Assembly: GCA_916613615.1 (NCBI GenBank)
Contig: OU744724.1
Location: forward strand, 20,508,171 to 20,572,170
Direction of reading: 5' to 3'
Source: Steromphala cineraria
Lineage: Eukaryota; Mollusca; Gastropoda; Trochida; Trochidae
Length of the DNA: 64,000 nucleotides
Shown here piece by piece: positions 15,201 through 21,569 of the stretch. How positions within the stretch are numbered: position 1 is the first letter of the stretch; every line of letters starts with the position of its first letter. The position numbers and the translations under genes were made by a program. The notes under the pieces are model-generated. The model saw only the letters and a program-made list of their open reading frames with translations. It had not been told where the DNA came from and did not search any database.

Positions 15201-18200
15201 AATTAAATCTATTTAATCACAATTGTTATTCCAATTACTTAATCAATGTTTGCAAATTGATTGAAATACTACCCCTCTCTACTACATTTCTGAGTTCATT
15301 TTAAAACAAATATAATTTCATTTTTCCAAGAGTCCAAAACTCAGACATCTTTTATAAATTAAGATTTTTTATTTAGATTTTTAGAATTAAATTCATAATT
15401 GCCCCTGCAAAGCTTAAACACAAACGGCATATTACCACAAGCAGTATCAAGAAGCAATTTCAATGGCAAGCATTTTATACTAGCTTCAAAACTTGCATAC
15501 TGTCTTCAGGTAACAAATTCCATAGGAAGATCCAAACCCCAAAGCATTTGAGATAACCAATTATTTAGATAGAAAGATATGAACTTATAATCAGTCACAA
15601 ATCTCACATGATCAGTCTAATAAGTTACCTTTTAAATTTAGGTTTTAACTATTCATCAGATCTATGACTTTCTATCAATATTTTAGCAGTCTAAGTTTGG
15701 AAAATATTTCCAACTGCTCTTGGATGAAGCAAATATCCAAACAAGCAAACTGCGATGATAAAGCTGGCCAAGAATTCCCATTTTGAATGATAAATAAAGC
15801 TGTGCATATGGTGCATGCTCTAAGCCATCAGATAAAAAAGAAGATAATTATTTTAAAGAAAATATGTAAAGACTTAGTTAAAAACCTTTTGAACTTTACA
15901 ATAAAAATCAATTTATATGTACTCTTTTAAATGAAAAAACAACATTTAATCTCATGAAGTGTTGATTTGAAAGAATTGAAAAAGGTAACAACACGGTTCC
16001 TTACAGAAATTTCACAATAATTGTTGAGTGCACTGGTCTCTTGCTGTGATAACTCCTGAAAAAAATACAAATACAAAAGATGTTAAAACTGCAAACATTG
16101 TCATAAAGCTAGGCTCCTGGACTTAGAGTGTCAAAGGCCTCATAGCACTAAGAAAGTCTTAAACCAATATTAATGCAGGGACTACCTCAGTGCTAAGAGA
16201 GCTTTGAAAATCTAGGTCCTAATTCTAATAAACTAAAAGCAGTTTAAATTTCCTGATGTGATTGCAGCTAACAAATCCAATGAAAGCATAGCAAATTGTG
16301 CAGCAAATAACTGTTTGTAAACAATGATTGCTTACAAAGCTTTCTCAAATAACTATATCCAACCATCTCCCACAACTATAAGCAAGACCAAAGCGTACTA
16401 ATTTACATGAAATTTCAATATTTTGGGGTGCTATTTTATATGTAAATGAGTTTTTCATTTCATTCCATCTGTGATGAGTATTCAATATATCAACAAATTT
16501 ACTATCTTTTATGTACAAATTTGTGTCACCAGTTAGTTACCTTGACTTTCTTAAGGTATCACATGATTGCTAAATGCTAATAGACTTCATTAAGATACAT
16601 GTTGAAGAACTTACATCCATTAAAATGTTTTCGACAACCTTGTCTCACATAAAAAACAATTCTTACCTCCAATGAGGAGTGGACAAAGTGCTTATATGCC
16701 ATGTACGAGGGGAAGTTCATGAGAAACACTTTGGTAATGAACTGCAGCAGCTTTTCTTTCTCCTCCATGCTCCAGTACTCTTCCTCTTCTCCTTCCGTCT
16801 CTTTCTCCTTTTCTTCTTTCTTCTCTCCATCTTTCTCACTTCCTTCTTTCTCCTCTGAAGCCTTCTTGGCTTGTTCTATCTCTCGTAACGTTTCCTTCTC
16901 ATAGTCGATCGGGAGTGTCTGGATGAACCTTATGGCCACAGTGAGGATTATCTGCACAATGTTGTTGAGCCGTTCAAAGTTCTTGAAGTCCTTGTAACAA
17001 CACATGCATTGCCTGAAAAGGGACATGGAAGTGATAACACGAGGTAAACGAAAAATGTCAAGTCAATAGTATATTTTTGGGCCATGTCATTGTCTCATTG
17101 ATGTCATTGAACCACTAATGACTAGGATTTATTTGCATAAAACTGGTACCACAACATGGTGCACAGTCGGATCATGAAATAACGAATCTATTGAACCACT
17201 AACCCCCAATGTATCTTCATATCTTCATTCTGAGCAACAGGGTCATATAAGACTACAGATAGCTTCACCCATCACTTACCTCTGTGGCCAAGTGCACACA
17301 TAGTGAAGAACTCCATTAATCTCTCTCTTGTTGAGGCGTAAACCCTCCCCTCTGTGCACTCGTTCGTCATCTGTGGAAACAAATCATCTTTGATAAGTGG
17401 TACAAAGAGTACTCTGAATTATAGGTTATCTAAATAACAACATAACTTCCATCTATTTTATCTAGTTAAAGCACAGCTGATACAGGCTGTCAAACAATAT
17501 ATTATGTACTCATGTTATTGATACTATTAGATTGTATTGCATGGCGGTCAATTTTACTTCCTTTCACACTTGACAATTCTTGTCTATCAATATCATCTTG
17601 CAGGACATAGACAATTGTTTTGATGTCACTTTGATATTACAGAGATGACCTGCTGTGTCACGGTACTTGTTACAAAGTCTTGTGAATCTGAAGCGATTTT
17701 AATGTGTCCTTTTAATAAGTAAAGTAATAAGCAAAGTAACCAAGAGGACTCAAAGCTAGTGAAAAGAGCAAATAAATTTCCTATTGTGTATAAATCACAC
17801 CAATGAGGAAGTTATTAAAGTATATACTTTTGGTCAGGAATTGTGAAAATGAAAACCAGTATTTGTTAATTGAAATGACTGGGGCATAATGCCATTATTT
17901 AGAAACATAAGAAAAAGATCTGTGACAAATGCCTATGACCTTAATGGACTCAAAATATATTCTAAATGTACACATATTCCTGATAGACTCATTAAATAAT
18001 CTAATGCAAACATCACTGATAAAAAGGCATTTAGCATAATTTGATTTTGTATTCCTCCCTGTGATACACGATTTTCATGATAAAAACTTATAACTTAGAA
18101 AGGACACAAATTGCCACCACACTTCTAATTTTCTGAAGTAAACAAAAACATTGAACTTAAGTTTGATTTATTATGCCTTGCAGATAATTTGACGATGAAG

Positions 18201-20316
18201 AATATGGATGCATGGTGTTATTGTGTCACTTATCAAAAAAAACGTTATATTTTTCAAAACCAAACTTTTATCCAAGGGTATCAACCTAAAAGCTTATCTT
18301 CAAACATAAAAAACACAAATACAGTAGAACACGGATATAACAAACTCCAAAGGACCAAATAATTTAGTTTGCTATATCTGGTGTTCGCTACTCTTGTTTG
18401 GCCGCCATACATAGGGCTTTTGACGGGACTTAAAAATTGCTTCACTATATCCGATTGTTTGCTATATTCGTGTTCTACTGTATGTACAATGCCAATGTTT
18501 TTGTCTGTCTAGTTCAATTGCAGCCGTGAAACGATATGATTTTCAAGGAATCACATACATTATAGAGCAGATACAGAATTCGTAGTACATAGAACATTGA
18601 ACAAACTGATAAATAGGAAGCAATTGTTCCCAAATTGCTTTATAAGGACAGTCCTATTAGGATATTAATATCTTGTGGAAACAAAATACAAAGGGACATT
18701 CTAGTCTTCAGTTTTAACAAATGTTATACATATCATACTTAGTTGTAACATGTTATTTGACAACTTGATAAATAGAAGTGCACGCACAGTCTGATTAAAA
18801 CCGGCCTAGTTCTGAGGAATAAAATATTCAAAACATTAACTCCAAGGTGATATGTAATCTCTACACTAGGTGTGACTGCACCCCATACCTCTCACGTTTT
18901 TACCAGTTTAGTGAAGCCCAAACCCAGGGGTTGGCGGACCAATCACATTGTCTCACTTATAAAACTGCTAGCGGTGATCATATTCAAAGCATGGTTAACA
19001 GGAGTCACTTGCCCCTATCTGGATACCGAAGGCTTTTGCAAGCAGCTAATGATTAGTTAGCTGAATAATTGTAAGGATATGCTACCTAGGGGGCTGCAGT
19101 CAGACCTAGCATAGAGAAAACACATTGAATTATAATGTTGGATTCTCAAAGGAGTTAATATATGAAAACTTTTATTCCTCGAAACTAGGCTGAATTTAAT
19201 CAAAGAGAGTGCAACTCAGTTAAAAAACAACAACAATAAGTGAGGCCTTTCATCTGTGCTACAAGTGTGAAAAATCTTCTACTGCATTACAAGGCATTCT
19301 TGTTTACACTTATCATTTATCCTTTGTAAATGTGTGGATATCCTATCAACACATACAGTTTATCTTTATGTGACAGGGTGAGGTCTACTACTTCCTACTG
19401 GCTTCGGCTGGAGGGATATCTCTTTGACCGAACAGGTAGAGCGTAGGACTCTCAACCCGGAGGTCCCGGGTTCGAATCCCGCGTGGACATGAAAATATTG
19501 GATTTTCTTTCCTGCTACATTTATAAGAAGATAATGATAGAAGTTCAATGCTTGTTTTTAAGACATTCCCCAAAGAGGCTTAATTGTGATGGCACAACAA
19601 TAAATTGGATTGTTGAATAAAATCAAGTCAACACCAGTATTAAAATGCATGATAACCGTATGACATATTTCTATTTTGGTAGAATGCATTTATTGGGCAA
19701 ACTAGATCTTTTTCAATTTTTTTATTTTTTAACCCCTGGATTCCACTAAAACTATCTTTTTTAACCCTTGAATCTCTGTTGTTTATCTTTAAGGGTTAGC
19801 TTGTTTAGACTTTAGCGCAAGGGTTGATAACACAACATTTGAAACTCACAAGTAACCCCAAAAGTGCAGCTCTCCCTTCTATTTGTAAAATAGAACACAA
19901 TTACTTTAAGTTCAGTAAGAGAAATGCAAAGTGATGCTGTGAAAATGTGTATATTCAATATATACTAACAACTAACTAAAATTGAGGATGAACGATACAT
20001 GTGCAGAAAATCTAGGATGGCACCACTACAAAGAATATTTCAGTCACTTGCAGGAATCACTGGAAATGTCTAACCAACAACATTCAGCAGAATTTACATT
20101 TTCAAGTTGTACTTTTGGCACATTTACTGGAGGACACTTAATTGTGGATTCATGTAGGGAAAGAAGCCGGTTAATTGATAGCATTATAATGCTAGTGTAT
20201 TGTTATTCATATCATGACCCCTGAGAAAGGCGCGCAGAGTTGAAAATATTGTGACAAGGCTGTTTTCACTTACGGTTTTCTAGCAGGACCAGAACGTCTG
20301 AGCAGACATCACACAT
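199..20316 (-). CDS. USP34: USP34 orthologue, N-terminal half (30 exons, gene continues past left edge)
   Basis: This is a very large deubiquitinase of the USP family. In vertebrates USP34 (about 3,500 aa) removes ubiquitin from substrates including axin and RNF168, acting in Wnt signalling and the DNA-damage response. Thirty exons were found by matching translated blocks to the known protein and checking GT/AG borders; their phases join without a break into 1,554 codons. Codons about 1-500 are alpha-helical repeat region, 510-790 an acidic Ser/Glu/His-rich linker, 790-1230 more helical repeats, and about 1231-1400 the ubiquitin-like segment. Conserved blocks include KEPLDTHFTFDKEGLDLAFK, HIFGPNLHVE, LKHCSKQVYD, KNMADFDGEE, VCKKGNTLLWD, SLRLLPKIF, HLEAFRRRYAYHLR and WELLMILPTSP. 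The catalytic Cys/His boxes lie in exons left of position 1. Conservation along the whole length separates it from the related USP9X and USP24. Exons are listed separately, numbered from the start codon. Confidence 0.95.
580..717 (-). CDS. USP34: USP34 exon 29
   Basis: Codons 1484-1529: WDDLLPPTSPHKLYYSLQIV then EALSHSQKLRRKSL (vertebrate WKELLKIKSAHKLLYALEIIEALGKPNRRIRRES). The acceptor is placed at GTTGTAG (718-724) because it keeps phase 0; the nearer AG at 707-708 would shift the frame. Confidence 0.92.
1178..1306 (-). CDS. USP34: USP34 exon 28
   Basis: Codons 1441-1483: LSRNVWELLMILPTSPS (vertebrate LSRRVWELLMLLPTCPN) and GFKSIIMD. Acceptor TTCTATACAG, donor GTAAGT. Confidence 0.95.
1558..1746 (-). 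CDS. USP34: USP34 exon 27
   Basis: Codons 1378-1440: LVFVSVGASRQPRK closes the ubiquitin-like fold (vertebrate MVFVSLGAPRRERK), then PMMLLLQEPHFENLFMLLQR (vertebrate PMLLLLQEPHLTTLFDLLE). Acceptor CTTCTTCCAG, donor GTAAGA. Confidence 0.95.
2110..2346 (-). CDS. USP34: USP34 exon 26, ubiquitin-like region
   Basis: Codons 1299-1377: DMVAELRAEVARWWEALQ, a Gln-rich loop, MLGDGPIRMITQGQELTVDM and EKTLGEMQFKNMQ (vertebrate DQVADLRAEVTHWYENLQ, LMGPVRMISSGHELTTDYD). This is the core of the ubiquitin-like fold. The acceptor CAACTTGAG has a weak pyrimidine tract; donor GTAGGT. Confidence 0.94.
2750..2953 (-). CDS. USP34: USP34 exon 25
   Basis: Codons 1231-1298: LLKNHLEAFRRRYAYHLRNW then QIDGKGITSH and LLQPAGMTEK (vertebrate LKTHLEAFRRRFAYHLRQW, CQPAGLPDK). 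This begins the ubiquitin-like segment. Acceptor GATTTCAG, donor GTGAGA. Confidence 0.96.
3160..3545 (-). repeat. Tandem duplication of USP34 exon 24 end plus donor and intron
   Basis: The sequence from GACATTTTCAAGGACAGCCA through GTCTGGTCTATGCCTTGCCC occurs starting at 3168 and at 3359 (191-bp offset), and the true exon end at 3544 is a third copy (185 bp on). The 3359 copy keeps GCCTTACCAT, that is ATG|GTAAGGC on the coding strand; the 3168 copy has lost it. No acceptor precedes the copied exon pieces. Confidence 0.85.
3538..3723 (-). CDS. USP34: USP34 exon 24 (its 3' end is duplicated in the next intron)
   Basis: Codons 1169-1230: CGMDQLWSIALRAANKEVSM, AIQYLNNYYIGYG and LEKEEEFVQRCMKNLM (vertebrate CGMDQFWGIALRAQSGDVS, AIQYINSYYI). 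Acceptor CCCCTGCAG, donor GTAAGG. The last ~45 nt with the donor are copied in the adjacent intron near 3351 and, more decayed, near 3168. Confidence 0.95.
4119..4235 (-). CDS. USP34: USP34 exon 23
   Basis: Codons 1130-1168: MPQLRPETMSAIGLNLFQSL (vertebrate MPQLKPETISMTGLNLFQHL). Acceptor CTCTTCAG, donor GTAGAG, phase 0 at both ends. Confidence 0.95.
4473..5158 (-). mobile_element. Helentron/pearl-like element, copy D, in USP34 intron
   Basis: Reverse-strand copy: the right-end hairpin AGAGCCATTGGCTCT begins near 4475, and the left end CCAGATGAGCTAA closes at ~5158. A short (CGGA)n microsatellite and about four diverged repeat units lie between. Different flanking bases from copies A-C help to place the ends. 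Confidence 0.7.
5240..5394 (-). CDS. USP34: USP34 exon 22
   Basis: Codons 1078-1129: QVQVDELWECLATDPECTDD and WFLTQAKSKDHHALGLETFK (vertebrate EQVDILWHCLVEDSECYDD, WFLNQVRSKDQHAMGMETYK). Acceptor GATATTCCAG, donor GTAAGT. The Helentron-like element at 4473-5158 sits in the next intron, about 80 bp away. Confidence 0.95.
5677..5759 (-). CDS. USP34: USP34 exon 21
   Basis: Codons 1050-1077: YSHKDETSVRLDFLTCVFSS then MGSPDSF (vertebrate YSHSAEVQVRLQFLTCVFSTLGSPDHF). Acceptor ATTTTCAG, donor GTAAGT. Confidence 0.95.
5967..6056 (-). CDS. USP34: USP34 exon 20
   Basis: Codons 1020-1049: MMKHFFRDLVHYTENRR (vertebrate MMKLFFDNLVYYIQTVR). Acceptor TTGTTTGCAG, donor GTAAGT. Confidence 0.94.
6072..6134 (-). 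repeat. SINE 3' tail fragment
   Basis: On the plus strand GTGAGTGACTGAGTTATTGT is followed by TTTTACGCC and AATATTTTTTAGCCATTAGC. It matches the same tail at 14601-14660. Confidence 0.6.
6509..6598 (-). CDS. USP34: USP34 exon 19
   Basis: Codons 990-1019: SVVVSLRLLPKIFNSFQQYR, nearly the vertebrate SVVISLRLLPKLFGTFQQF. Acceptor TACTTTCAG, donor GTGAGT. Confidence 0.95.
6733..7010. repeat. Diverged ~60-bp tandem repeat in USP34 intron
   Basis: Four to five units built on GAATAAATTGAATCTAAGGA and GTTATGGTTGTGATC, becoming more alike toward 6900-7010. Confidence 0.7.
7029..7156 (-). CDS. USP34: USP34 exon 18
   Basis: Codons 948-989: EGLLLGAEKALHNLVCFSTD and FIEACIDNLASHK, matching vertebrate SEGLINEAEKLLCSLVCWFTD and FIEGCLENLGNN. 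Acceptor TTATTTCAG, donor GTAGGT. Confidence 0.95.
7337..7464 (-). CDS. USP34: USP34 exon 17
   Basis: Codons 905-947, ending with DDVCKKGNTLLWDVVQDD (vertebrate DNVCKKGNTLLWDIVQDE). Acceptor CTACGCCCAG, donor GTAAGG. Confidence 0.95.
7797..8005 (-). CDS. USP34: USP34 exon 16
   Basis: Codons 835-904. LSPDDGSCHSSHMSAKSDK runs into NMADFDGEE and EEELAQINAHA, matching vertebrate LSADDVSCSSSQVSAKSEKN and EEELVQINSHA. Acceptor ATTCTCAG, donor GTGAGT. Confidence 0.96.
8553..8689 (-). CDS. USP34: USP34 exon 15
   Basis: Codons 790-834, including TEVFDCTSIMQKIKAAQRHR. It is within the linker and I find no clear counterpart in vertebrate USP34. Support comes from the acceptor TGTTTACAG, donor GTACGT and phase match on both sides. 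Confidence 0.85.
8912..9751 (-). CDS. USP34: USP34 exon 14, acidic Ser/His-rich linker exon
   Basis: At 280 codons (510-789) this is the longest exon. The protein is low complexity: a CCQHHHHK run near its start, repeated SES/DES/EES blocks, acidic runs, and a Gln/Arg-rich segment (QHKKQLEQRRQQQL) with coiled-coil character. Vertebrate USP34 has a disordered linker here with a long histidine run. The exon probably encodes a disordered, phosphorylatable spacer. Acceptor ATTTCTCAG, donor GTGAGA. Confidence 0.93.
10101..10183 (-). CDS. USP34: USP34 exon 13
   Basis: Codons 482-509, GLGKPSKHNMSSSESIQESE then EGEHLHR, equivalent to the vertebrate region around RTKHVQQRLSDTEESMQGS. The linker is poorly conserved, so the call rests mainly on phase fit and splice sites. 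Acceptor TCTTCAG, donor GTGAGT. Confidence 0.87.
10991..11135 (-). CDS. USP34: USP34 exon 12
   Basis: Codons 434-481. It starts TLYLASALIKYIWNQ (vertebrate TLYLASMLIKALWNN), then turns into a variable Gln-rich tail ending QDEEEMEI at the start of the acidic linker. Acceptor TTTTGTGCAG, donor GTGAGC. Confidence 0.94.
11161..11275 (-). repeat. Decayed SINE tail with small tandem duplication
   Basis: TTTATACCATTGTAG followed by a GAGCG/GAGTG variant occurs twice (11161 and 11210). The second copy continues into GTGCAATATTTCAGCCATTA, as in the other SINE tails. Confidence 0.5.
11487..11612 (-). CDS. USP34: USP34 exon 11
   Basis: Codons 392-433: LKHCSKQVYDILISLIKNLD then HLLKLVSTLEP, as in vertebrate USP34. 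Acceptor CTATTTCAG, donor GTACGT. Confidence 0.95.
12065..12157 (-). CDS. USP34: USP34 exon 10
   Basis: Codons 361-391, with SQIILNFLA and HIDCIWAASQ (vertebrate CQVILNFLA, HIDCIWAAAQ). Acceptor TTGTTCCAG, donor GTAAGA, phase 0 at both ends. Confidence 0.94.
12472..12550 (-). CDS. USP34: USP34 exon 9
   Basis: Codons 334-360, VAQWLIDNKIIEHIFGPNLH, nearly the vertebrate ADWLISNNVVEHIFGPNLH. Acceptor CTTCTTCAG, donor GTGAGT. Confidence 0.95.
12863..12921 (-). CDS. USP34: USP34 exon 8
   Basis: Codons 315-333, including YNESCNNETLVDAD (vertebrate FNDVCNNESLVSD). Acceptor TTTTGCAG, donor GTATGG. Confidence 0.92.
13337..13529 (-). CDS. USP34: USP34 exon 7
   Basis: Codons 250-314. It contains CNLSDKDLR, DLMWAAVKEPLDTHF, FDKEGLDLAFKYF and LAGIAQIN, one of the best conserved parts of the helical-repeat region. 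Donor GTAATT, acceptor TTTGCAG. Confidence 0.96.
13920..13987 (-). CDS. USP34: USP34 exon 6
   Basis: Codons 228-249. LRLWMNIPTVLQCIIPLRTS corresponds to vertebrate IRIWLHIPAVMQHIIPFRT. The acceptor is GTTTCAG. The donor GTTGGT is a weaker match than most in this gene. Confidence 0.92.
14363..14512 (-). CDS. USP34: USP34 exon 5
   Basis: Codons 178-227. It contains DPEVPLYLLRNVCFFCDSNG and ends AHLLITLIAN, matching vertebrate VEVPLHLLRYVCLFCGKNG and AHAFITVVSN. Acceptor ACCTTCAG, donor GTGAGT, phase 0 at both ends. Confidence 0.94.
14601..14660 (-). repeat. SINE 3' tail fragment
   Basis: GTGAGTGAGTGAGTTATTGT then TTTTACGCCG and AATATTTCAGTCATAAGCGG, typical of a widespread mollusc short interspersed repeat read from its tail. 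Confidence 0.65.
14661..16004. other. USP34 intron, no further feature
   Basis: The AT-rich remainder of the intron between exons 4 and 5. I see no coding block or clear repeat in it. Confidence 0.6.
16005..16055 (-). CDS. USP34: USP34 exon 4 (51-nt micro-exon)
   Basis: Codons 161-177, ELSQQETSALNNYCEIS, matching the vertebrate segment DISTQESNILGAFCDMN. Acceptor TTTTTTTCAG, donor GTAAGG. Both ends are phase 0, so it could be skipped without a frameshift. Confidence 0.88.
16667..17012 (-). CDS. USP34: USP34 exon 3, with lysine/glutamate-rich insert
   Basis: Codons 45-160. It opens with a QCMCCYKDFKNFERLNN block (vertebrate QCLCCFKEYKHLE). A strongly charged stretch of about 40 residues, nearly all E, K, G, D or S, follows, then WSMEEKEKLLQFITKVF and FPSYMAYKH. 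The charged stretch replaces a divergent linker in vertebrates. Acceptor CTTTTCAG, donor GTAAGA, ending in phase 0. Confidence 0.95.
17280..17370 (-). CDS. USP34: USP34 exon 2
   Basis: Codons 15-44. It encodes HDERVHRGEGLRLNKREING followed by a block ending YVCTWPQR, corresponding to the vertebrate segment rich in LRKEHTLKI and NSWTQRQ. Acceptor TTTCCACAG, donor GTAAGT. It follows a 2.9-kb first intron, the longest in this gene here. Confidence 0.9.
18322..18480. mobile_element. Tc1/mariner-type MITE 1 (159 bp) in USP34 intron 1
   Basis: TA target duplication (18320-18321, 18481-18482) around inverted ends CAGTAGAACACGGATATA and TATATTCGTGTTCTACTG. It has no coding capacity. Same family as 57147-57337. 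Confidence 0.8.
19405..19490 (+). repeat. tRNA-like sequence (SINE head or tRNA pseudogene)
   Basis: GGTAGAGCGTAGGACTCTCA leads to the B box GGTTCGAATCCC (19469-19480) with a preceding GGAGGTCCCG, close to a real tRNA. The anticodon stem and acceptor stem do not pair, so it is not a working tRNA. Confidence 0.55.
20274..20316 (-). CDS. USP34: USP34 exon 1 (start codon)
   Basis: Codons 1-14 plus one base. The peptide MCDVCSDVLVLLEN resembles the vertebrate start MCENCADLVEVLNE, which fixes the initiator ATG at 20316-20314. The donor is GTAAGT at 20273-20268. It is too short to stand out as an open frame and was found by homology and splice signals. Confidence 0.88.
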
Positions 20317-20470
20317 GACGATATAGTGAAAGATTATAAGATAAATTGTTATTAAAACATTTTACGTAGATAATTTTGCGAATCATTTGCATACGAGCAA
20401 ACAAAAGTCTTTTCTTTACACAAACTATCTAAAGATCGGGAGAAACCCCCGCCATATTGTTGTGTCGCGG
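20317..20470 (-). promoter_or_regulatory. USP34 5' UTR / core promoter with YY1/TISU-like ATGGCGG
   Basis: Reading the minus strand, ACAATATGGCGGGGG occurs at 20446-20460, 130 bp upstream of the USP34 ATG. It resembles a YY1 site and the TISU element, which in animals sit at or just downstream of transcription starts. Its ATG opens an 8-codon frame (ATG at 20455, stop TAG about 25 nt on), so if transcribed it is an upstream ORF. No TATA box is seen on this side. The start site itself is inferred. Confidence 0.6.
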
Positions 20471-21403
20471 GGAAGACTTTTTGTTAAATGTCATATACGA
20501 AAGTACATTTAACCTTTTTCTTGATTTCTCACTTCAATACGTATGAACGAAACCTGCAAACTAAAAAATCTTTTGGGAATTATATTTGTTAATTATCAAC
20601 GGAAATTGCCGAAGTTCATTTACGTCATTGAAAACGAAGGGACATAACTCTTGTAGTGACATATATTTTCTATATATGCTGTATCTGACTACAAATACCA
20701 GGTTCGAATCACTGGATTAACATTCTGAGGTATGAAAAAAGATACCATACATTTTCAGCTTAAATCTGTCTGAACATGTTTAAATAAAAAGAAAAAACAT
20801 TCTTAGCATTTTCATGCAAAAAAGCAAAGAATATAAAAGTTATTCATAAACATGTTGCATTAACAAAGATTATACTGTACATACATTGGTTACAAGTATC
20901 ATATTTTTGTTTACAGAAAATTATTAAAAAGGGGAATTAAAAGCATGATAAAGAAAAGTAACACGATGGAATTTGGTAAATATTTTCACATGCAATTTAA
21001 GCAAAAACAATTTACATGTTCAAATTAATAAATGTTTTCCTTAGATACATATTGTAATTTCTTTTAAAAAAGCTTACCACCTGGTGCGGCATTGGTATAA
21101 GCAGAGCTTTTGCTTGTTTGCCAAACCAGATTTCTTCGGAAATAAAAATATGTTTAAACCAAAACCTTACCACAAAAGGCGGAAATTACCTCAATAAATT
21201 CACTTCTAAAGATGGTCAATATGATTGTAAAATAACATTTTAGTGTCGAAACTCAAATAACACTCCCTTCTTAATATTGTAATTAAATAAAACAAATCAA
21301 TTTAAATATGAAGAACAGCCTAAAAAAATGTTCCTTCAGATATTTCAAAATATATAATGTTGAAAAAAAACCCATGTTTTGGTTATGCAGGTGCCCCCTC
21401 AGA

Positions 21404-21460
21404 CATGACGTCATATATAAACATCGCGCATGCGCAGATACACTGTTCCCCATTCAGTCC
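21404..21460 (+). promoter_or_regulatory. Plus-strand core promoter: CRE, TATA box and NRF1 palindrome
   Basis: TGACGTCA (21406-21413) is a perfect CRE. It is directly followed by TATATAAA (21414-21421) and by the NRF1 palindrome GCGCATGCGC (21426-21435). Initiation is expected near 21442-21456, where TTCAGTCC resembles an initiator. The site is about 1.1 kb from the USP34 start and faces the opposite way, giving a divergent gene pair. Confidence 0.72.
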
Positions 21461-21569
21461 AGAGAGGAAGTGCCCGACACGAACACATCTTCGGAAATAT
21501 TGGAAACGGTTTTACTGACTGTGAGACTACCATATCGCGATTTTCTTTGTGACATGATTCATTTTTAAG
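21445..21569 (+). other. Probable non-coding first exon (candidate HEATR5 5' UTR)
   Basis: The sequence after the promoter is less AT-rich than its surroundings and ends at AAG|GTACGT (donor at 21570-21571), a strong splice donor. It has only short frames, including a late ATG at 21554 that stops after four codons. The nearest downstream coding exon on this strand is that of HEATR5 at 57621, so I infer this is its 5' UTR exon. An unannotated non-coding RNA is the alternative. Confidence 0.5.

Larger units (their letters stand above)
17371..20273. other. USP34 intron 1
   Basis: A 2.9-kb AT-rich intron holding MITE 1 (18322-18480) and the tRNA-like sequence near 19.4 kb. The rest shows nothing that I can name. 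Confidence 0.7.

Noticed and set aside
19405..19490. A functional tRNA gene
   Set aside because: The B box is perfect, but the anticodon and acceptor stems do not pair.
20701..20718. Second B-box-like sequence GGTTCGAATCACTGG
   Set aside because: No A box at the right distance and no tRNA-like fold around it.
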